64,000 bases of DNA from Limihaloglobus sulfuriphilus. GTDB taxonomy: Bacteria; Planctomycetota; Phycisphaerae; Sedimentisphaerales; Sedimentisphaeraceae. The notes beneath the pieces were generated by a model. That model saw only the letters and a list, made by a program, of their open reading frames with translations. It was not told the DNA's origin and ran no database searches. Positions 45,498-53,416 of the stretch are shown in pieces. Numbering within the stretch: position 1 is the first letter of the stretch; the number at the start of each line of letters is the position of its first letter. A program made the position numbers and the translations under genes. The DNA lies in the NCBI RefSeq assembly GCF_001999965.1, contig NZ_CP019646.1:3162001-3226000 (forward strand), given 5' to 3'.

Positions 45498-46670
45498 ATG
45501 ATCAGTAGAAGATTAGAAAATGCTATAAGAAAAAGCCTCGAATTTTCCCCTGCTGTGGGAATAGTCGGCCCCCGTCAGTCAGGCAAGACAACGCTTGCGC
45601 GAATGATAGCCCGCAACTATGGTAAGCCGGTTATTCATCTTGACCTGGAAAATCCTCAGGACGTGATTAAACTCGACCACCCTCAAATATATCTCCAGCA
45701 ATATATTGATCATATTGTTATACTTGACGAAGCACAGAGAAAACCCGAACTTTTCCCATTGCTTCGTTATATGATAGACCAGGACAGACGCCCGGGCAGA
45801 TTTCTGATACTCGGCTCGGCATCGCCCGCCCTTAAAAGACAGGCTTCGGAATCTCTGGCAGGCCGGATTATTTATCATGAGCTGTCTCCGTTTTCGCTTG
45901 ATGAAATGCAGCAGAACGGCTGGGATACAATAAAAAGGCTTTGGATGCGGGGCGGTTATCCTCAAAGCTATCTGGCCAAGACAGACGAGCAGGCCTCGGT
46001 TTGGATGAGAAATTTTATTCAGACTCATCTTGAAAAGGACATGCCGGCTCTTGGGGTAAGGGTGCCGGCTACAACTCTTTACCGTTTCTGGACAATGCTC
46101 GCTCACTGCCACGGTCAGCTCTGGAACAGCAGCAGGCTGGCAGAGAGCATGGGTGTGGATCCAAAATCGGCGAGGCGGTATCTTGATATACTCGAAGAAA
46201 CATTTATGATACGTCAGCTTCAGCCGTTTTTCAGTAATCTCAAGAAACGCCTCGTGAAATCACCAAAGGTATATATCCGTGACAGCGGCCTGCTGCACAG
46301 CCTGCTGAATATCAGCAGCTATGATGATCTCTGCACCAACCCTGTTCTCGGAGAGTCCTGGGAGGGTTTCTGCATTGAACAGGTATTGGCGATTAAACCG
46401 CCTGAATATAACGCGTATTTCTACCGGACTCGATCCGCTGTTGCCGCAGAGATAGACCTTGTACTTGCAAAGGGTGTAAATGTCGAAATCGCTTTGGAGA
46501 TCAAGTATTCATTGACTCCGAAACTCACTAAAAGTTCCATCAACGCCATAAACACTTTAAAACCCAAAAAGACCTGGGTCATATACCCCGGCGATGACAG
46601 CTATCCGATAAAGGAAAACATCTGGACACTGCCAATAGCTCAAATTGAAAAGATTTTCTCAAACAGTTGA
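45498..46670 (+). CDS. AAA_14 ATPase with DUF4143 domain
   Basis: About 390 residues. Walker A GPRQSGKTT, Walker B IVILDEAQRKPELF, sensor RFLILGSASPALKRQ, then the C-terminal DUF4143 domain with a PD-(D/E)XK-like core (AEIDLVL, then VEIALEIKYS). This is a widespread family of unknown function, often mobile and strain-specific. The start could be ATG 45459 or 45498; I prefer 45498 (MISRRLEN), where family similarity begins. A near-duplicate word GAAAATCGGGAG occurs just before each ATG. Confidence 0.85.
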   Translation: MISRRLENAIRKSLEFSPAVGIVGPRQSGKTTLARMIARNYGKPVIHLDLENPQDVIKLDHPQIYLQQYIDHIVILDEAQRKPELFPLLRYMIDQDRRPGRFLILGSASPALKRQASESLAGRIIYHELSPFSLDEMQQNGWDTIKRLWMRGGYPQSYLAKTDEQASVWMRNFIQTHLEKDMPALGVRVPATTLYRFWTMLAHCHGQLWNSSRLAESMGVDPKSARRYLDILEETFMIRQLQPFFSNLKKRLVKSPKVYIRDSGLLHSLLNISSYDDLCTNPVLGESWEGFCIEQVLAIKPPEYNAYFYRTRSAVAAEIDLVLAKGVNVEIALEIKYSLTPKLTKSSINAINTLKPKKTWVIYPGDDSYPIKENIWTLPIAQIEKIFSNS

Positions 46671-46680
46671 TAATCATAAA

Positions 46681-46706
46681 ATGCACCCGGAATTAAAAAA
46701 AATATT
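46681..46706 (+). pseudogene. 5' fragment of the IS-split nucleotidyltransferase gene
   Basis: ATG plus eight codons (MHPELKKI and a part of Phe) ending exactly at the IS boundary. Removing the element and one target duplicate joins this in frame to 48052 onward, giving MHPELKKIFNSSVERMKADG. So this was the original start of the gene now at 48071. Confidence 0.8.
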
Positions 46707-48043
46707 GGCTCCTCACACAAATTTGTGCATATTTTCAGGTTCAGGCAGCTTTCCAAGGCAGTGATATAAGGCTAACTGCAGCGTCGGGATTGTCCTGAAT
46801 CCATAACATCTTTTGACTATTGTTTTAACTTTATTGTTCATACCTTCGGTGACTCCATTGGTGACTCGGCATTTGAAATAATTTATGATACCTTGCTGAT
46901 GTTTTCTGAGCATCCAGGCAAAATCACGTAATGGTTCGAGCCTGCTGTGGGTGGCCCACCAGAACCACTTTGCAAGATATTTTTTGGCAGCTGCAGGGTA
47001 GCGGTAATCCCAAAAATCACGAAAGGATTCTTTCAATAAATAAGCCCTGTTGACTTTAAGATTCAGCTTCTCCAGATACCCCAGACGTGCACGCTGTTTG
47101 TCTGTAAGGTTTTCAGGATTCTTCAGCCAGATATATCGCGTTTTTTTAAGCAGTTCGGGGTTGTCTTTTTTGAGCGTGATAGCTTCCTGTTTGCGTACCT
47201 CATCGACAGCCTGATTCAAATGTTGTACGATATGAAATTTATCGAAAACCAGAACAACATCCTCGTCAACATGCTCTTTTACAACATCAATGTACGATTG
47301 CCACATATCACAGCAAACCGCCTTTAAACTGCCTTTTAGTGATTTTCCATGTTCTTTGAAAAACGCCTCCAGCGTCTCTTTTTTCCGGCCCTGGACGCTC
47401 CATAAAATGCGTTTTTCTTCCAGGTCGTACACCACCGTCATATACGTATGACCCTTGCGGCGGGATACTTCGTCAATGCCAATATAAATGACCTTTCCTG
47501 TATCCCTGTGTTTCATGCCGTAGTCAACTGCCTGCTTTACCGCAGACTGAACCGTATTCCAGCTGACATTAAACATCTGAGAAACCGTCTGCCAGGGCAG
47601 CAATTTCGCCATACTGCTCAAGGTCCAGACCAATCCGTTTGTCATACGTGATTTACCTGAGGTAAAGGGTATGTCCTCAACCCTCGGCCCACCGCATTTG
47701 GGACAGCTGACACGAACCGGACGGTAATGCAGCATCACTGGTATGCCCCATAACGGAACATGCTTAATCTGCCGTTGCGGAAGCCGGTCACGTTGCGGAG
47801 CGAGCGTCTGACAGGTGCCGCAAGGCAGCCGACGACGTTTGTGAACGTCTAAATAAAAGTTGAGCTGATTGTCACTATAATCGACTTTTACCACTTTATG
47901 TCTCTTGACTTTTAATGTCTTTTTTAGTATTCTTTTAAGCAGCATATGTTTTCCCTTGCTATAACATTGTTCTAAATCATCATTATAACAAGTGTTAACA
48001 TATGCTATATCAAATTTTTCTGCACAAATTTGTGTGAGGAGCC
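46707..48043 (-). mobile_element. Complete ISL3-family insertion sequence
   Basis: A 1337-bp element with perfect 23-bp terminal inverted repeats (46707-46729 starting GGCTCCTCACAC; 48021-48043 ending GTGAGGAGCC). The 8-bp target duplication AAAATATT is intact on both sides (46699-46706 and 48044-48051). One transposase gene fills it. Intact ends and duplication point to a recent insertion. Confidence 0.97.
46713..47945 (-). CDS. tnp: ISL3 family transposase
   Basis: DDE transposase of 410 residues. N-terminal zinc ribbon (CGTC, then CPKCGG), helix-turn-helix (QTVSQMFNVSWNTVQSAVKQ), and catalytic Asp in YIGIDEVSRRKGH, Asp in AVCCDMWQSY and Glu in VTNGVTEGMNNK. The last codons (MHKFV and stop) are encoded by the terminal inverted repeat itself. 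Intact and probably active. Confidence 0.95.
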   Translation of the reverse strand: MLLKRILKKTLKVKRHKVVKVDYSDNQLNFYLDVHKRRRLPCGTCQTLAPQRDRLPQRQIKHVPLWGIPVMLHYRPVRVSCPKCGGPRVEDIPFTSGKSRMTNGLVWTLSSMAKLLPWQTVSQMFNVSWNTVQSAVKQAVDYGMKHRDTGKVIYIGIDEVSRRKGHTYMTVVYDLEEKRILWSVQGRKKETLEAFFKEHGKSLKGSLKAVCCDMWQSYIDVVKEHVDEDVVLVFDKFHIVQHLNQAVDEVRKQEAITLKKDNPELLKKTRYIWLKNPENLTDKQRARLGYLEKLNLKVNRAYLLKESFRDFWDYRYPAAAKKYLAKWFWWATHSRLEPLRDFAWMLRKHQQGIINYFKCRVTNGVTEGMNNKVKTIVKRCYGFRTIPTLQLALYHCLGKLPEPENMHKFV

Positions 48044-48070
48044 AAAATATTTAATAGCTCTGTTGAGCGT

Positions 48071-48856
48071 ATGAAGGCAGACGGCCGCGTGCTGGCAGGT
48101 TTTGTCTCGGGTTCGGCGAATACTTCACATGAGGACGAGTACTCGGATGTTGACGCGGTGTTCGTTGTGCGTGATGATTCTTTCGAGGATATTACAGCCG
48201 CACTGGCCGACTTCTTCGCGGCGATGTGTGACGGCGTTGAGCTGGTGTGGGCGGAGCGGTTTAACAACGATATGCATCATAACTATGCCGTTCTCCTGCG
48301 CCGCGGCGATAATCTGCTCCAATACGATATCAGTATCGATAAACTGACTTTCCGCTCAGAGAGAAAGATTTTAGCCGAACAGATGCTGTTTGACAAGGCC
48401 GGTTGTCTGGAAATAACACAGGAAATGCCTCCCCGGCAGCTATTGCGTGAAACGCTGCGATGGCATATCGAGGCCTACTGGGTATGGGTTTATATCCACG
48501 CCAAATATTTGCGGCGGGGTGATTTTATCAAGCTGGTATATGTCCAGCAGGAGCTGTTTAACAATCATGCTGCCGTGCTCGGCAATCTCTACAAAGAAAC
48601 ACTGGCGTATTCGTGGTGGCCCCAGATGCTCAATGCCCTGCCCGACGTTGAAAAACGGGATTGGATGATGAACTACCTCTGCCATCCGGATATAAATTCA
48701 ATACGAGAAAAACTGCCAAATCAGATAGCGGTATTCTCTGGCGATGCAAGAAAGCTCTGTGAATTGTTTGACATCGAATATCCCTGCGGCGTTGAGTCCG
48801 CAGTGCTGGAACACCTGAACAAAGCAGAAAAATCTAATTTGTATCAGAAAGGTTAG
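48071..48856 (+). CDS. Nucleotidyltransferase, 5' end displaced by ISL3 element
   Basis: 261 residues from the first ATG after the element. The nucleotidyltransferase signature FVSGSANTSHEDEYSDVDAVFVV is nearly N-terminal; a helical C-terminal domain follows (WHIEAYWVWVYIHAKYLRRG). It resembles aminoglycoside-adenylyltransferase-like or streptomycin-type families; the substrate is unknown. The original start is at 46681, now separated by 1337 bp. The catalytic domain remains complete, so a shortened protein could still be made if transcribed. Confidence 0.8.
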   Translation: MKADGRVLAGFVSGSANTSHEDEYSDVDAVFVVRDDSFEDITAALADFFAAMCDGVELVWAERFNNDMHHNYAVLLRRGDNLLQYDISIDKLTFRSERKILAEQMLFDKAGCLEITQEMPPRQLLRETLRWHIEAYWVWVYIHAKYLRRGDFIKLVYVQQELFNNHAAVLGNLYKETLAYSWWPQMLNALPDVEKRDWMMNYLCHPDINSIREKLPNQIAVFSGDARKLCELFDIEYPCGVESAVLEHLNKAEKSNLYQKG

Positions 48857-48861
48857 ATCAA

Positions 48862-50517
48862 ATGTTCTTGAAAAATCAGTTTATAAAACGCTTCAATCTG
48901 GCTGCGATGGCGGTGATTATTGCCGCGGGCAGCGCCGCAGTGCAAGCAGGTAAAACAGGCACGCCAAAAGATGAGTCCGGCAAAACATCAGCCGATGTGA
49001 AATACAAATGCCTGTTCAACCACGAATCCGCAATCTTCTGCACCTTTACAAAGGACAAAAGCCCCCAGGAGAGCGGCCCCGAATATCTCGCATCGTTTAT
49101 CGAAAAGCTCGAGGGCACAGATGTTGACGCGGTGATGTTCTGCCCAACCGCATGGCGGGCGAACATCTTCCCTTCAGAAATCGACCCCTGGTGGAAAGAC
49201 TACCGTGAAGGACAGGTCACGGAGAAGTGGCGAGGGTATGACTATATCATGAAATACCTCCACGACGGCGGCGACCCCGTGGCAGAAACACTCGCCGCGT
49301 GCAGGAAAAACGAAATAGATTTTCTCATCTCATACCGCATGAACGATGCGCATTATATCGTAGATAAGGACTGGCCTACACATACCGATTTCTGGCGCGA
49401 CAACCCGCAGTACTGGCTGGGCGATTCCAATATATCCGCGACATTCAAAACCGAAGAAGACAACGTCCGCCTGCACAACTACATGCTCAAACCGGTGCGC
49501 GACTGGTACTTCTCGATTCTTGAGGAGCTTTGCACCAATTATGACATTGACGGCATTGAGCTGGATTTCCAGCGTGCGCCGCGATTCTTCTATAACAGAG
49601 AAACCGAAGCCGGCAAAAAAGTTATGACCGGTTTTGTAAAACGTATCAGAGATATGATTGACCGCATTGGCACCCAACGCGGCAAATCGCTCAAACTGTG
49701 CGTCCGCGTGCCGGAGACATTGGCCAAATGCGACAAGGCCGGCCTGGACGTTATCGAATGGGACAGGCTCAAACTTGTGGAGATGATAAACATCTCTCCA
49801 TACTATCTCCAGAGCCTTGAAGTAGATATAGAGGATTACAAAACGAACACCGCCCATGCAAAGATATATGCGGAGATGCCCCGCCATACCCAGGCAATCG
49901 TTGCACCAAAATACAGTGACGGGCTGCGGTACGCTAATATTCAGACATACCGCGGCACGGCTCTTAATTTTCTTGCTCGCGGAGCCGACGGGGTGAGCCT
50001 TTTCAATTATGATTACATTCCGCACGGTTCGCCCTCACTGGCAGAAAAACGCTCGCAGGAATCAAAACTGCTAAAGGACATCACAAACATTGAATTTTTA
50101 AGAACCGCTGAAAAGTTATACATTATCTCTCCGCTGCGGGATTCAAGGCTGATGGTAGAACGAAACAAGACGGTAAAAAACGAAACAACTGTTGATGCAG
50201 TGATTCCCGATGATACATCAAAGAAAAAATTCACCCGCTGCGTCCTGCGTGTTGAGACAAAAGACAACTGTCAGGATATAGATATCTCAGCACGGCTCAA
50301 CGCAGAGCTGCTGGAGGAATGTGAATTTGAAAAAACTGAATTCTTTGAACCGGTTGTCGAGACCGGCCACGGCTATCCGCCGGCGGAGAAGCTGAAGTTT
50401 TATGCCGTCCCGCTAAGCGATATAACAGCCGGTAAAAATACCTTTCGGATTTTAAATCTTGACAAGGAAACAGAATCCTGTGAGATAGTGTCTCTTGAGC
50501 TGGCTCTGTATCGATAA
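48862..50517 (+). CDS. Secreted TIM-barrel protein, glycoside hydrolase-like
   Basis: 551 residues, exported (hydrophobic signal to about residue 29, ending AAVQAG). The body looks like a (beta/alpha)8 barrel: VDAVMFCPTAW, a YDIDGIELDFQRAPRFF strand with acidic residues at the expected catalytic place, LKLCVRVPETLAKC, and GADGVSLFNYDY. This pattern is shared by GH10-like/GHL-type hydrolases of Planctomycetes and Verrucomicrobia, but I cannot name a CAZy family. It starts 5 bases after the nucleotidyltransferase stop and 31 before the sulfatase, so the two exported enzymes may act together on a sulfated glycan (inference). Confidence 0.65.
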   Translation: MFLKNQFIKRFNLAAMAVIIAAGSAAVQAGKTGTPKDESGKTSADVKYKCLFNHESAIFCTFTKDKSPQESGPEYLASFIEKLEGTDVDAVMFCPTAWRANIFPSEIDPWWKDYREGQVTEKWRGYDYIMKYLHDGGDPVAETLAACRKNEIDFLISYRMNDAHYIVDKDWPTHTDFWRDNPQYWLGDSNISATFKTEEDNVRLHNYMLKPVRDWYFSILEELCTNYDIDGIELDFQRAPRFFYNRETEAGKKVMTGFVKRIRDMIDRIGTQRGKSLKLCVRVPETLAKCDKAGLDVIEWDRLKLVEMINISPYYLQSLEVDIEDYKTNTAHAKIYAEMPRHTQAIVAPKYSDGLRYANIQTYRGTALNFLARGADGVSLFNYDYIPHGSPSLAEKRSQESKLLKDITNIEFLRTAEKLYIISPLRDSRLMVERNKTVKNETTVDAVIPDDTSKKKFTRCVLRVETKDNCQDIDISARLNAELLEECEFEKTEFFEPVVETGHGYPPAEKLKFYAVPLSDITAGKNTFRILNLDKETESCEIVSLELALYR

Positions 50518-50548
50518 AGAACAATATTAAGTATGAGGTTTTTTTGAA

Positions 50549-51934
50549 ATGAAAGAAAACAAAACACGCAGAGAATTCCTGGTGATGACCGCCGGCGCGA
50601 TGCTGGCTTCCAGGGCGGCGTTTGGAATGGGCGGCAGGCGTCCAGAAAAGACCCGCCCGAATATCGTTGTGCTGTTTATTGATGATTTGGGCTACGGCGA
50701 TGTGGGTATCTACGGGGCAAAAGACGTACCCACTCCCAACATCGACAAACTCGCCGCAGAGGGCACAAAGTTTACAAACGCATATACTATCTGCCCGGTT
50801 TGCAGCCCCAGCCGCACCGCGCTGATGCTCGGCATGTATCCGCAGAAGTTCGGCATGAACGGCAACAACCACCGCGGGCACCCAATACCCGAAGATCACC
50901 CTACACTGGCAGAAACATTGCGGGACGCCGGATACTTTACCGGCATGGTGGGCCGCTGGGATGTCGGCAGCATCGAACAGGGCCCGCTCGAACGCGGCTT
51001 CATGGAGGTTGCCCGCCGCTCAACCCTGAGCAGCGACGATCCCCGCCGCGCACTGCCCAACGGGCCGACATACATGCAGCAGGACGGCGCTTACTGGACC
51101 GAGCAGCAGGGCAAAGAGATGGCGGATTTTGTTACGCGGCATAAAGATGAGAAATTTTTCCTCTACTTCGCACCGCTGGCGATACATTACCCTGTAGAAG
51201 AAGTGCCGCAAAAATACATTGACCGTGTACCAGAAAGCGTAACAGATAAGCAGAGGCGGTACCTCTCCGCCGCGATGATTGCGGTTGATGATGCCGTCGG
51301 CGAAGTCATGCGGGCAATAAAGGAAAGCGGCATCGATGAAAATACGCTTGTGTTCTTCACCGGCGACAACGGCGGCAAGGAATCCGAAGGCTCAAAGAAC
51401 ACACCATACCGCGGTGGCAAGGTAACGCCGTGGGAAGGCGCTGTAAGAGAGCCGTTCATTGTCCGCTGGAAAGACACACTGCCGGCGGGCAGGGTGTATG
51501 ACGGTATGACCTCCACGCTCGATATATACGCAACATCCGCCGCTGTTGCGGCAACCGCCTTGCCCGTCAGATGTGACGGTGTAAACCTGATGCCGTATTT
51601 GAATGGCACTAAAACCGGACAGCCCCACGATACGCTGTACTGGCGATGGCTCGACGGCAAAAACATAGAAGCCGGCCATAACGTCCACGCCGTGCGGCAC
51701 GGCAAGTGGCGGCTGATGCGCCAGGAGACCGACACGAAATGGAGACTCTTCGACATAGAGGCCGACCCCGGTGAGACCACCAACCTGGCGGATAAATATC
51801 CCGATGTTGTAGAAAAACTTTCAAAGATGTATAAAGAATGGACGGGCCGGCTGCCCGAGCCGCTGCCGTACCTGAGAGGCCCCGGCGGGCGCTGCCCGGG
51901 CGGCAAGGGCTGGGCGACACCGAATAACCCGTAA
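50549..51934 (+). CDS. Secreted S1-type sulfatase
   Basis: Formylglycine sulfatase, 461 residues. A Tat-like signal (TRREFLVMTAGAMLASRAAFG) is followed by the metal-binding FIDDLGYGD (D45, D46), the modification motif C85-SPSR (Cys type, needs a sulfatase maturase) and FFTGDNGGKESEG. The C-terminal part is typical of the family. Probable substrate: a sulfated polysaccharide. A hairpin terminator separates it from the convergent VWA gene. Confidence 0.94.
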   Translation: MKENKTRREFLVMTAGAMLASRAAFGMGGRRPEKTRPNIVVLFIDDLGYGDVGIYGAKDVPTPNIDKLAAEGTKFTNAYTICPVCSPSRTALMLGMYPQKFGMNGNNHRGHPIPEDHPTLAETLRDAGYFTGMVGRWDVGSIEQGPLERGFMEVARRSTLSSDDPRRALPNGPTYMQQDGAYWTEQQGKEMADFVTRHKDEKFFLYFAPLAIHYPVEEVPQKYIDRVPESVTDKQRRYLSAAMIAVDDAVGEVMRAIKESGIDENTLVFFTGDNGGKESEGSKNTPYRGGKVTPWEGAVREPFIVRWKDTLPAGRVYDGMTSTLDIYATSAAVAATALPVRCDGVNLMPYLNGTKTGQPHDTLYWRWLDGKNIEAGHNVHAVRHGKWRLMRQETDTKWRLFDIEADPGETTNLADKYPDVVEKLSKMYKEWTGRLPEPLPYLRGPGGRCPGGKGWATPNNP

Positions 51935-51944
51935 AAACGAAAAC

Positions 51945-51969
51945 GGGGCGGCCGCGAAACAGCCGCCCC
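51945..51969 (-). terminator. Terminator between convergent genes
   Basis: GGGGCGGC (51945-51952) and GCCGCCCC (51962-51969) form an 8-bp GC stem. On the minus strand it is followed by a T-rich run (GTTTTCGTTTTTA), so it best serves the VWA gene. Confidence 0.75.
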
Positions 51970-51994
51970 AAAGTGGAAAAATATTTATACGGTT

Positions 51995-53215
51995 TTAATC
52001 CGCCTTTGGACTGATGGGGTTGTTTGTCTCTTCGGCTGAATGCGGCTGTTGGTTTTCGTCTGCGGCGGGTGCAGATTGAAAAGTGAAATTCTTTTCGCGT
52101 GCCTGACTGGTAACCGCCTCGATAATCGCGCTGCCCAGTGTGTTTGCGGCGGCGTTTTCCTTTTGCTGCTGCGCGATGTAATCCTTACGCATTTGGTTGA
52201 GCAGCTTTATCTTGTGCTGTAGCTCTTTGCGTTTTTCGGCATTTTCTTTGACGTATTGTTTCCGCTCTTCTATGTTCATGTTCTTCATCTCTTCGGGCAG
52301 TTTGTCTTTATCGATGTTTTCCAGCTGAACCTTCTCCGCCTCGACGGCATCGACCAGGTCCCATCTCGCGTTGTCATAATAAAGGCTGGATTTGCTGACC
52401 GCACGCTGCACCTTTGCCGCCGGCGCTGAACTGTTGAGCGAATCCTGAGCGGACTGCCGCTCCAGCATGGCAGAGCCGTCTGCGCCGTAGGCAAGGTATG
52501 TTGTGTTGAGCTCTGCTCCGAGGCGGGCGATCTCCTCGTCCTGCGGCGCGGGGATATGTGCAATCCGGCTGTTGTGGTCTATGTTGAGAAAACGCCCGTC
52601 GGCAAGCACGGCACCGTCTTTCCATTTGCCGCTGACTCCATCGCTCTCGCTGCCGCAGTGAATAGTGTTGACGATGATGCCTTTGGAGATGGAAAGCCTG
52701 CATGCATCCTTGTGACTTACCGGCCCCTGCGTGAACGGCTCGTTGCCGGCGACGAAAATCACCTTGAGGTCTTCGGGATTCTGCGACCACTGGAGCTGAT
52801 TCGCCGCATCCTGTATGACCCAGCCGCAGTACTCCTGGCCGCCGTTTGTCGCCAGTGCGAACAGCTCCTGTGATACCAGATCCAGGTCGTTCGTGAGCGG
52901 CACTATCATGCGCAGATACCCCTCGTCCGCCGCGAGCGAGCTCTTGCCGTACTCGTACAGTGCCAGCTCAAACTCGGGGCTTACTCCATCCTTCTGCGCG
53001 GTGATAAATTCGTTGACGATCGTCCAGACCTCGGTGCGGGCCTGATTGATCAGACCGGACATACTGCCGGAGGTGTCGAGCAGAATCGCCATCTGGATTC
53101 TGGGCTTTTGTTTTGATATATCTTGAGATGTTTCCGTCGGCGCGGTTTCTCGTGCTGAAATATTACCAACGCACAATGCCGCAATGAGTGTAAGGTAAAT
53201 TATGATTCGTTTCAT
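51995..53215 (-). CDS. Secreted VWA-domain protein
   Basis: 406 residues with signal peptide 1-21. The VWA domain has the MIDAS motif AILLDTSGSMSG, then further MIDAS residues including the Thr/Asp region around VIFVAGNEPFTQG. The C-terminal third is a Lys/Glu/Gln-rich coiled coil (MNIEERKQYVKENAEKRKEL) with a disordered end. Function unknown. It is the last gene of a minus-strand group with a VIT-VWA protein and a two-component system, from which it is separated by repeat DNA. Confidence 0.85.
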   Translation of the reverse strand: MKRIIIYLTLIAALCVGNISARETAPTETSQDISKQKPRIQMAILLDTSGSMSGLINQARTEVWTIVNEFITAQKDGVSPEFELALYEYGKSSLAADEGYLRMIVPLTNDLDLVSQELFALATNGGQEYCGWVIQDAANQLQWSQNPEDLKVIFVAGNEPFTQGPVSHKDACRLSISKGIIVNTIHCGSESDGVSGKWKDGAVLADGRFLNIDHNSRIAHIPAPQDEEIARLGAELNTTYLAYGADGSAMLERQSAQDSLNSSAPAAKVQRAVSKSSLYYDNARWDLVDAVEAEKVQLENIDKDKLPEEMKNMNIEERKQYVKENAEKRKELQHKIKLLNQMRKDYIAQQQKENAAANTLGSAIIEAVTSQAREKNFTFQSAPAADENQQPHSAEETNNPISPKAD

Positions 53216-53244
53216 TTTTGAGGTTCCTTTCAGTTTAATTTTTT

Positions 53245-53402
53245 TGACAGGATTACAGGATTTTTTCTACAATGAAGTGATTGAAGGTATTGAAGTTTTA
53301 TTGTATATTTTTTTCATGGTCTTCATGGTAAATTCAAATCTCGAATATTGTTCTGTCTTATTTACTTTTTCAAAATTGAGCAAATTCGTGAATTTGCTCT
53401 AC
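53245..53402. repeat. Dispersed repeat R2 with AT-stem hairpin
   Basis: 53245-53377 is a copy of the repeat at 3467 (words GAAGGTATTGAAGTTTTAT and CTTCATGGTAAATTCAAAT). It ends in hairpin GAGCAAATTC-GT-GAATTTGCTC (53378-53399) with foot CTAC at 53399-53402. Confidence 0.8.
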
Positions 53403-53416
53403 AATATTCCTAATTC

